From assembly GCA_027624555.1 (NCBI GenBank), contig JAQBWN010000003.1:1-50163 (forward strand): DNA of 50,163 bases. The letters are read 5' to 3'. The notes below the pieces were generated by a model. That model was not told the DNA's origin. It made no database searches and saw only the letters and a list, made by a program, of their open reading frames with translations. Shown in pieces: positions 28,684 through 36,367 of this stretch; within the stretch, counting starts at the first letter, position 1; the number at the start of each line of letters is the position of its first letter. The position numbers and the translations under genes were made by a program. This DNA is from a bacterium. Its GTDB lineage: Bacteria; Patescibacteriota; Andersenbacteria; UBA10190.

Positions 28684-29295
28684 TCAAGTGGCTGTTATAA
28701 AGCGTGGAGATATTGGATAGAACAGCAACATACGATTTAAGGGCCACAATCGAATCCAGGCCCTGCCAATGATTTCGTCGCGCTTTACCGCTCCCCATAA
28801 TCTAGAGTCGGAACTCTCAGACCTGTTATCTCCCAAAATAAAATACTCCCCATCATTTAAGTGTATATTTATTTGTCCGCCCGTTCGTACGCCAGATGCA
28901 AGATACTTTAATTCTTCAATTTCCGCACCGCTGGGATATGCGCTATTACTGATAATTACTCGTCCATCATTCACCTGTATATCTTCGCCAGGCAGTCCAA
29001 TTACTCTTTTAATGAAAAACTTGGTGTGATCTTGTGGGTACTGAAATACAATTACCTCGCCTCTTCTTGGATCTCGAAACCGATATGACAATTGATCTAT
29101 GACAAGGTATTCTCCATCATGAAAACTTGGCTCCATAGAAGATCCTCGTACAAAAAATGGTTGCACTACAAAATACCGAATGGGAACAATTATCACCATT
29201 GCTAAAATAAAAGCTTTCAATAACTCCCAAAAAAATAACCCGAGTGCGCCACCAAAAGAGTCTCTCTCCTTTTTTAGTTCTTCCATACGCTTCAT
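28684..29295 (-). CDS. lepB: Signal peptidase I
   Basis: FFVRGSSMEPSFHDGEYLVIDQLSYRF...FIKRVIGLPGEDI...FILGDNRSESSDSR. Confidence 0.93.
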   Translation of the reverse strand: MKRMEELKKERDSFGGALGLFFWELLKAFILAMVIIVPIRYFVVQPFFVRGSSMEPSFHDGEYLVIDQLSYRFRDPRRGEVIVFQYPQDHTKFFIKRVIGLPGEDIQVNDGRVIISNSAYPSGAEIEELKYLASGVRTGGQINIHLNDGEYFILGDNRSESSDSRLWGAVKRDEIIGRAWIRLWPLNRMLLFYPISPRFITAT

Positions 29296-29347
29296 TGTAC
29301 GGACGATATTGCACATTTGGCAAGTTATATATACTATTGAACTGATA

Positions 29348-30817
29348 ATGAGCGACAAAAATAGTGAGAATTTAAACGCTGAAAAGCGAGCGCTTGCACA
29401 AGTACGTCAAAGGCATAATATTGCCATGCCACCACGAAAAAAACATTCCACACGTTTCCGCGCGCTACGATTATTATCCCTGCTTATCTTCATCGGCGGC
29501 CTTTTTATCGCTGGCATTTTTGGATACAAAATTCTTGCGGCAGGAAATAATATTAGTACGGTAAAACAATCAATCCTCGGGCAATTATCAGACCTTTTAT
29601 TCAAATCCGGCAATGAACTACAAGGAGAACATGAGGGTCAAATAAACATTCTCCTTATTGCTGTAGGCGGAGAAGGACACTCTGGCGAAAACCTCGCGGA
29701 CACCATTATGGTTGCATCTATCCAAAAAGACACAAATAAAGTTTCCCTCCTCTCTATCCCACGTGACTTCTATGTCAAGGTTCCCGGACAAGAATTTTAC
29801 TCAAAAATTAATGCAGTACACGCGTATGGAGAATCACAAAAGAAAAACAATGGTCCAGAACTTCTCGAAAAAAAGGTTGAAGAAATAACAGGTCTATCTA
29901 TTCACTACTTCGCGCGAATTGATTTTACTGCATTTAAAAAAATAGTAGAGGCAGTGGGCGGAGTAAACGTCCATATACAAAACGGTTTTACTGATTATTT
30001 CCACAAAATAGCTTTTCCTACTGGTACAGAAACGATGAACGGAGATAGAGCTCTTGCCTATGTACGGGCACGATACGTAGAAGGCTCAGAAGGAGGAGAC
30101 TTTAAGCGTGCGTCACGTCAACAACAGATGTTAGGAGCCATGCTACATAAGGTATTTTCCGTAAATACTGCGCTAGACTTTTCTGCAATAAACGGAATTA
30201 TAAATTCCATTTCTGAAGACATTCGCACGAGTATGCAGACTTGGGAAATGAAACGTTTTTTTGAAATTGCACGTCAACTAGATACCAATTCAATTAAATC
30301 TGTAGTCCTTACCACAGGCCCACGGGGAGTACTTGTAGGAGATACGGTAGTGCTGGGCGGAGAACCAGCATCCATACTAAAACCACGGACAGGCGACTAT
30401 TCAGAAATTCAAGCACTTGCAAAAAATATGTTCTCATCTGAAGTTGGCAAAATAATAAACGATACAGCAACAGAAAATTCATCTCCGAAGCCAAGTTTGT
30501 TGCCAAGCCCAACACCAAAAAGCGAACAAGCTGAAAAACCAACTCTTGAAGTAAGGAACGGCACAGCGGTAAACGGACTTGCTAAAAAAATTACTGATGA
30601 GTTTACAAAAAAGGGGTACAAAATACTGGCAACTGGAAATGCATCGGCCAAAAATATCAAAAAAACAAAGGTCTACGCGCCAAAAGTTACCCATGCAGAT
30701 GATGCGCAAGCAATAGCCTCAGCACTTAAAGCAACGTCTGAAACGGACTTCCCTGCTGCGGAAGCAAAAACAACTGCAGATATTTTAATAGTGCTAGGAG
30801 CAGACGCGGCTAATTAG
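29348..30817 (+). CDS. LytR-CpsA-Psr family protein with LytR_C domain
   Basis: INILLIAVGGEGHSGENLADTIMVASIQKDTNKVSLLSIPRDFYVKVPG...ALAYVRARY; C-terminal LEVRNGTAVNGLAKK. Confidence 0.93.
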   Translation: MSDKNSENLNAEKRALAQVRQRHNIAMPPRKKHSTRFRALRLLSLLIFIGGLFIAGIFGYKILAAGNNISTVKQSILGQLSDLLFKSGNELQGEHEGQINILLIAVGGEGHSGENLADTIMVASIQKDTNKVSLLSIPRDFYVKVPGQEFYSKINAVHAYGESQKKNNGPELLEKKVEEITGLSIHYFARIDFTAFKKIVEAVGGVNVHIQNGFTDYFHKIAFPTGTETMNGDRALAYVRARYVEGSEGGDFKRASRQQQMLGAMLHKVFSVNTALDFSAINGIINSISEDIRTSMQTWEMKRFFEIARQLDTNSIKSVVLTTGPRGVLVGDTVVLGGEPASILKPRTGDYSEIQALAKNMFSSEVGKIINDTATENSSPKPSLLPSPTPKSEQAEKPTLEVRNGTAVNGLAKKITDEFTKKGYKILATGNASAKNIKKTKVYAPKVTHADDAQAIASALKATSETDFPAAEAKTTADILIVLGADAAN

Positions 30818-30943
30818 CTTATAGCTGAACTGCGAGCTGCGTTAGCTTCTTTAGCTTCACTAGCTTCGTTAGCTTACGCGATTACGAGGGCGAAAAAAGC
30901 TAATGCAGCTAACGAAGCTACAAGCTAACGAAGCTCGTTAGGG
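30810..30943. repeat. AGCT-phased repeat, two opposed arms between convergent genes
   Basis: agctgcgttagcttctttagcttcactagcttcgttagctt ... aagctaatgcagctaacgaagctacaagctaacgaagct. Confidence 0.88.
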
Positions 30944-31502
30944 CTTCTAATATCCCCGATTCCTTTTCTTCCAAAATTCTTTTCTCATCCGGCGTAAACG
31001 TAGACAAAACATATTTGTCTATTGGCATAACTTGGGCGGCTGCGCCCCCCGTAGCTCTTTGAGCGAAGGGGCGGCCAATTCCAATTCGCAGTTGCGGAAC
31101 ATTTGTATTCCCCATGTATTCATGAACAGACCGCATACCGTTATGGCCATGGGCACTCCCGCTTGCCTGGAATTTCATTTCGCCAAGCTGTAGTTCTAAG
31201 TCGTCATATAGCACCAGCATTTGTTCGCGCTCGAGTGGATGATACCGAAGATACGCATGCAATACTTTTCCTGATTCATTCATAAAAACAAGCGGTGATA
31301 AAATAGTCACTTCACAATCACCAAAAATAATTCCACATACACGTGCGTGAAATTTTTCATGTGTGTTCCAAGTAGAAACTGTCGCGCCTTGTAATCGCAT
31401 ATACTCAATCCACTTCTGCAAAATATCTGCGCCAAGATTATGACGTGTGTACGAAAAATCATTTCCAGGGTTTCCAAGTCCAAATAGCAAGAATTTCTTC
31501 AT
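30918..31502 (-). CDS. pth: Peptidyl-tRNA hydrolase
   Basis: KKFLLFGLGNPGNDFSYTRHNLGADIL...VTILSPLVFMNESGKVL...YDDLELQLGEMKFQASGSAHGHNGMRSV. Confidence 0.92.
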   Translation of the reverse strand: MKKFLLFGLGNPGNDFSYTRHNLGADILQKWIEYMRLQGATVSTWNTHEKFHARVCGIIFGDCEVTILSPLVFMNESGKVLHAYLRYHPLEREQMLVLYDDLELQLGEMKFQASGSAHGHNGMRSVHEYMGNTNVPQLRIGIGRPFAQRATGGAAAQVMPIDKYVLSTFTPDEKRILEEKESGILEALTSFVSL

Positions 31503-31528
31503 GTGTATTTACTTTACTATCCTCTTGA

Positions 31529-31604
31529 GTGTTCCGCCAGCGAGCCTCTGATTGAAATCTTGGAGGGGGTGATTCCAATTGATCGACTTGCTGAAACGGA
31601 ACAC
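31529..31604. other. Unassigned 76-nt imperfect hairpin upstream of pth
   Basis: GTGTTCCG/CGGAACAC terminal stem plus CAGC/GCTG. Confidence 0.4.
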
Positions 31605-31667
31605 CAAAGACGATAAAAGAACCAGCTAATAACCTTACTGTGGCAAGTTACATAAAGTCAAATAAAA

Positions 31668-32007
31668 GAAAAGGGCCCGGTAGTTTCTTTTTTAGAGAAA
31701 AAACCGGGCTGTTGTGTTGTAGTGGTAGAATAACGGAATAATTCTTACCATCACAACGGTTTAGGTTCGAAAGACCGAGTAAATGCTTCGAACTACATCG
31801 CTTACATTATGCGTCATGCAACCCACCCTCCATGGAGGGGTTGGTGCGCATGTGGAAGTCTAACCTCCCATTTCATGTACTCCTCTCCTAAAAGGACAGG
31901 GACTACTGTGACGCTTGCTTATCAAAGAACGAGCGTCTCGCTTTACCTAACTCATCATCGCACCGTGCAATGAGAGGCAATAGATTACGGTACACATTCC
32001 CGTAATA
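31668..32007 (-). ncRNA. Candidate novel structured ncRNA (~340 nt) with 6-7 consecutive hairpins and terminal intrinsic terminator
   Basis: Perfect stems ATTACGG/CCGTAAT, GACGCT/AGCGTC, GTTCGAA/TTCGAAC, plus others; terminator AGCCCGG..CCGGGC + T-rich; possible promoter TTGACA-17-CAAACT at 32042..32014; no ORF explains it. Confidence 0.5.
31674..31710 (-). terminator. Intrinsic terminator
   Basis: AGCCCGGTTTTTTCTCTAAAAAAGAAACTACCGGGCCCTTTTCTTTT on minus strand. Confidence 0.7.
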
Positions 32008-32025
32008 CTTTCCAGTTTGAGCTTA

Positions 32026-32808
32026 TTATTTTGTGTTGTCAAGAGTTTCTGCGCCTTCCCACGCAAGCTCGAACAAAGCACGCATCATATTTACCATTTG
32101 CTGACTTTCGATAACAACGCCAAACAATTTCCCCGTAAAGGAACCTATGGCAATATAGTCTTGATATAACGTCATTCCGGCAGGCACCGGAAACTTTTCT
32201 GGTGAAACAAAACGCCGTTCGTTTAATTCATTAATATTTATAGCAAGCCATCGCTTCTTTAGTGCCTCTGAAGTGGTGGTGAATAATGTTTTTGCAAATA
32301 TTCGTTTTGCAATTCTTTGGGTAACAAATGTATCTTGCGAATCAGGAAACACGCTATTTAAATGATCTGCCGGAGTAAAATTATAGATGGTATCGCCCGC
32401 ACGAGAATTCAGAACAATCTCTCTTCGCATTGCAAGTAAGCCTTCCTTTCCCTCAAAATACCTCACAGATGGCGTGTCTCCGGCTGCTTTTGTAAGCATC
32501 TGCAACTGAGGTAATATAGCCTCTATATTGTGTTGTTTTTCTTGAATAACTTCTTCTTGTTTTTCTAGCAATCGCAGTAGTTGGCGGGGCGTTTCTGCAG
32601 AAAAGAACGTCTTTTTCCCTTCTTTGAACTTTGTCACCAACCCCATACCCATAAGAGATTCTAAAATAACATATGTAGTGGCTCTTACTACCTTCGCCGT
32701 GCGGCCGATTGGTTGAACTGGGGATGGACCAAGCTCTAAACACGCAAGATACACTGCGGCTTCTTTATCTTTTAAACCCAGGCTCGTAAGTTCTTGAATA
32801 TATTTCAT
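32026..32808 (-). CDS. TrmB-family transcriptional regulator
   Basis: LTSLGLKDKEAAVYLACLELGPSPVQPIGRTAKVVRATTYVILESLMGMGLV; TrmB-type HTH. Confidence 0.85.
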   Translation of the reverse strand: MKYIQELTSLGLKDKEAAVYLACLELGPSPVQPIGRTAKVVRATTYVILESLMGMGLVTKFKEGKKTFFSAETPRQLLRLLEKQEEVIQEKQHNIEAILPQLQMLTKAAGDTPSVRYFEGKEGLLAMRREIVLNSRAGDTIYNFTPADHLNSVFPDSQDTFVTQRIAKRIFAKTLFTTTSEALKKRWLAININELNERRFVSPEKFPVPAGMTLYQDYIAIGSFTGKLFGVVIESQQMVNMMRALFELAWEGAETLDNTK

Positions 32809-32849
32809 AAAGTTGATTGACTCATGAATTTACAGTACTACTATATCAT

Positions 32850-35384
32850 ATGTCAACTATTACCTACGAAATCGCATATACGCTTTCGGGGCAAGAGCAA
32901 GAGGGCATTATTGTAACCGCCCTATCTTGTGCATACCATGCACTGCTTGCAGACGTACCTAACGCGAGCTACAGCGTCACACAAGAGCTCTTACAATCAA
33001 ATGTACCGAGCCAAGCGGCGTATCGCAAGCTAACTTTTTCTGTATCGCAAGGCGAGAGGCTGCAAATATCAGATCTCGCAGCGCTTCTAGTAAAACGTGG
33101 CTATTCTAGGCATTCATCTAAGATTGCCGACCCTGGGTTTTTTGTACAAGGAGATGAAATAACAATTATTCACCCTCTGATAAACGGCGCTATAACTATT
33201 TCTTTTTTGGGAAGTACGGTTGATCGTATTGTTCAACAAAAAGAACGTAAAAAAGAAATCCTGTTAACCACTACTATTTTCCCCCTCGCATTCCCTACGG
33301 ACCAAGTTTTGCTGTCTAGCATCCTCAAAAATTATACGCTCATAAAAAAACCAGTTGTAAAAATTCCAACAACATCCCCAGTATCTGTTGAACGAGCGCT
33401 AGAATTAATCGGCCGCCTTGTTCCCGGAAAACCTGCAGTTCATGCAGACCATGGAATTGGAATTTTTGAAGGGCTCGAGCGCAGAACCATAGGCACAGCA
33501 GAATCCGAATATCTTATTATTCGCTACAAAGGTGGCGACAGCATTGCAGTGCCCGTACCGTTTGCGCATAAAGTATCTCCGTATATCGGCGAAAGCTCTC
33601 CTGCAATATATGCACTTGGGGGAACGCTCTGGAGCAAAACAAAACGGAAGGCTCAAGCAGACGCCGCCGCATTCGCAAAAGAGCTGCTCGAAATTGCCAA
33701 GCAACGCAAGGCTGCAACCAGACCGTCATACTATATACATCCTGAAACAGAATTAAAATTAGAATCTTCGTTCGGATTTGAGCTCACTCCAGATCAAAAA
33801 CAAGTCTGGGAAGAAGTTAAAAACGACATGACACTTCCTACACCAATGGATCGCCTAATCGTTGGAGACGTTGGGTTCGGTAAAACAGAACTTGCAATTC
33901 GCGCCGCCATGCATGCTTTTAGTAATGGAAAACAAGTAGCCCTCCTTGCGCCCACAACACTGTTAGTTCAACAGCATGTAGATACATTTAGAACAAGGTT
34001 GCCAGATATTGCAGATTTTATATTTTTAATCTCCCGATTTTCATCAAAAAAAGAAATTGCGCGAGCAAAAAAAGCATTATCAGACAACAAACCCGCAATA
34101 GTTATAGGAACCCATGGATTACTTTCCAGTTCCGTTCCATGGACTAATCTTGGTTTACTGATAATAGACGAAGAACAGCGATTCGGTGTTAGCCAAAAAG
34201 AGCACCCCAAAAAAATGCGAGCAACTATCGATATTCTTTCTCTTTCTGCAACACCAATTCCCAGAACCCTTTCTATGGCATTATCTGGCCTACGCTCACT
34301 ATCAATCATTGCAACAGCTCCGCAAGGCAGAAAAGACATAGAGACTATAGTACAAAAAGAAAATAACGAAATAATAAAACATGCAATTGAACAAGAGCTC
34401 GCACGTAATGGCCAAGTGTATGTGGTGTCTCCAAAAATACGAAATCTCGCCATGATTCAAGAAATTATTTTGGGACTATTGCCAAATGCAAAAACGGCCA
34501 TTGCCCATGCGCAACTGCCCGATGAAACGCTCAGTCACATTATTCATGAATTTGATACAAAAAAAGTAGATATATTAATTTCCTCCAGCATTATTGAAAA
34601 TGGATTAGATTTACCAAATGTAAACACCATGATTATTTGGAATGCAGCACATTTTGGTTTGGGGCAATTGTATCAATTGCGCGGAAGAATTGGGCGAAGA
34701 AGTCGCCAAGGATACGCGTACTTATTATACTCACAAGATAAACTCACTCCATTGCAACGTTTGCGCTTAACAGCGCTCACCGAAGCTTCTCGCGTTGGCT
34801 CCGGGTGGGATATTGCGAGAAGAGATTTAGAAATGCGCGGGGCGGGAAATATGTTAAGTGCAGCGCAAAGCGGCTCCGCACATGAAGTGGGTATGCAACT
34901 GTATCTCGACATGGTGGATGGGCGGGCAGAGGAAGTAAAAGCAAGCATACACATCCTCTTGCCCGCTTTTATTCCTTCATCTTATATTGAGAATCCGGAT
35001 GACCGCACGGCATGGTATGTGCGTCTTTCCCGCGCAAAAGACTTGCAAGATATAACAACCAAAAAATTGCTCATGCAAGAAACATACGGGCAATTTCCAC
35101 AAGAAGTTGAAAACATTATTCGCATGATTTCTCTTGAACTACTCGCAACGAAACAAGGCATTACAAAAATAACGAGCAGTACAATTTCGCCGAGCGACGA
35201 AGATCCGTATGCAAAAATAGAAATAGTTGCCAAAGATCCCGTAAAAATTCTCCAGAAGTTATCAAATATAAAAAACAAAAATAATTCACCAAGTATCTGG
35301 CAAGTCCGTAATACAACATTGTCATGGAGCACAGACGCAATTACGCCAGAGTTAATAGATGAATTTATATTCGTGCTGCAGTAA
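32850..35384 (+). CDS. mfd: Short transcription-repair coupling factor Mfd (N-terminally reduced)
   Basis: VHADHGIGIFEGL (RID), DRLIVGDVGFGKTELAIRAAMHAF, DEEQRFGVSQKE, SATPIPRTL, GRIGRRSRQGYAYLLY; ~845 aa. Confidence 0.92.
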   Translation: MSTITYEIAYTLSGQEQEGIIVTALSCAYHALLADVPNASYSVTQELLQSNVPSQAAYRKLTFSVSQGERLQISDLAALLVKRGYSRHSSKIADPGFFVQGDEITIIHPLINGAITISFLGSTVDRIVQQKERKKEILLTTTIFPLAFPTDQVLLSSILKNYTLIKKPVVKIPTTSPVSVERALELIGRLVPGKPAVHADHGIGIFEGLERRTIGTAESEYLIIRYKGGDSIAVPVPFAHKVSPYIGESSPAIYALGGTLWSKTKRKAQADAAAFAKELLEIAKQRKAATRPSYYIHPETELKLESSFGFELTPDQKQVWEEVKNDMTLPTPMDRLIVGDVGFGKTELAIRAAMHAFSNGKQVALLAPTTLLVQQHVDTFRTRLPDIADFIFLISRFSSKKEIARAKKALSDNKPAIVIGTHGLLSSSVPWTNLGLLIIDEEQRFGVSQKEHPKKMRATIDILSLSATPIPRTLSMALSGLRSLSIIATAPQGRKDIETIVQKENNEIIKHAIEQELARNGQVYVVSPKIRNLAMIQEIILGLLPNAKTAIAHAQLPDETLSHIIHEFDTKKVDILISSSIIENGLDLPNVNTMIIWNAAHFGLGQLYQLRGRIGRRSRQGYAYLLYSQDKLTPLQRLRLTALTEASRVGSGWDIARRDLEMRGAGNMLSAAQSGSAHEVGMQLYLDMVDGRAEEVKASIHILLPAFIPSSYIENPDDRTAWYVRLSRAKDLQDITTKKLLMQETYGQFPQEVENIIRMISLELLATKQGITKITSSTISPSDEDPYAKIEIVAKDPVKILQKLSNIKNKNNSPSIWQVRNTTLSWSTDAITPELIDEFIFVLQ

Positions 35385-35451
35385 GACACAATTCCAAGGA
35401 TTATCCTTGGAATAACTACTCAACCTTCTGTATCCGTGATTAAATAGAATT

Positions 35452-36327
35452 ATGGCAGATGAAATTAGTATAATAACGCTAAACGATGACGCGTATCCTC
35501 CCCTGCTGGCACAAATTACAAAACCGCCTGAGCAATTATATTTTCGAGGAGATGTTACGCTGCTCAACCAACCTCACTTACTTGCCGTTGTAGGGAGTAG
35601 AAAAGCAACGATGTATGGCCGGCAGGCAATGCAAAAACTGTTGCCTCCGTGCATACGCTCTGGTGTTATCATCGTTTCTGGCATGGCGTATGGAATAGAC
35701 ACAATGGCTCACCGCACGTGCATTGAGCTTAACGCGCCGACAATTGCAGTACTTGGCTCAGGTGTTGATGATGTGTCGCTATACCCAAGAGGAAACAAAA
35801 CGCTCGCACAAGAAATTTTGAGATCAGGCGGACTCATAATTTCTGAATACGAACCTGGCACAACTCCGTACCTCGGCCACTTTCCTGCGCGAAACAGAAT
35901 TATTGCGGGGCTGTGCAAAGCAACGCTCATTATGCAGGCAGCAAAACGGTCTGGGTCGCTTATTACCGCGAGGCTGGCCTTAGAAAGTAACCGTGAAGTT
36001 CTCTCAGTGCCCGGCCCGATTACGGACGCTTCTTGCGAGGGAACAAATATGTTAATTCGCGACGGAGCACAGCCGATACTGGAAAGCACAGATATTCTTT
36101 CAATGTTTGAAATAGAAGAAGGAAAACAAGAAGATATATTGCGTGAACCGCTTCGCGAAGATTTGCAGCGCATTGTAACAGTTCTTTCATCATCGCCTAT
36201 TTATATAGATGATATTGCCATAGCAGCAAATAGTAATGTTGCGGATGTATCTGCTGCATTACTGGAACTTGAAATGATTGGCGTGGTTGCGCATATGGGC
36301 GGAATGAAATATACACGCAATACTTGA
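35452..36327 (+). CDS. dprA: DNA processing protein DprA
   Basis: LAVVGSRKATMYGRQAMQKL...ISEYEPGTTPYLGHFPARNRIIAGLCKATLIMQAAKRSGSLITARLALESNREVLSVPG. Confidence 0.96.
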   Translation: MADEISIITLNDDAYPPLLAQITKPPEQLYFRGDVTLLNQPHLLAVVGSRKATMYGRQAMQKLLPPCIRSGVIIVSGMAYGIDTMAHRTCIELNAPTIAVLGSGVDDVSLYPRGNKTLAQEILRSGGLIISEYEPGTTPYLGHFPARNRIIAGLCKATLIMQAAKRSGSLITARLALESNREVLSVPGPITDASCEGTNMLIRDGAQPILESTDILSMFEIEEGKQEDILREPLREDLQRIVTVLSSSPIYIDDIAIAANSNVADVSAALLELEMIGVVAHMGGMKYTRNT

Positions 36328-36367
36328 CTCATCCTAGTATTCGCGCTTTACTCCACTTACATAAACT

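Noticed and set aside
31529-31604. 76-nt length and 7-8 bp terminal stem suggested a tRNA
   Set aside because: No T-loop TTCRANY, no D-arm consensus and no plausible anticodon arm.
31826-31846. T-box-like GGAGGGTGGGTTGCATGACGC on the minus strand of the ncRNA candidate
   Set aside because: Does not match the T-box core AGGGTGGNACCGCG, is ~100 nt before the terminator, and no recognisable Stem I/specifier or aminoacyl-tRNA synthetase follows.
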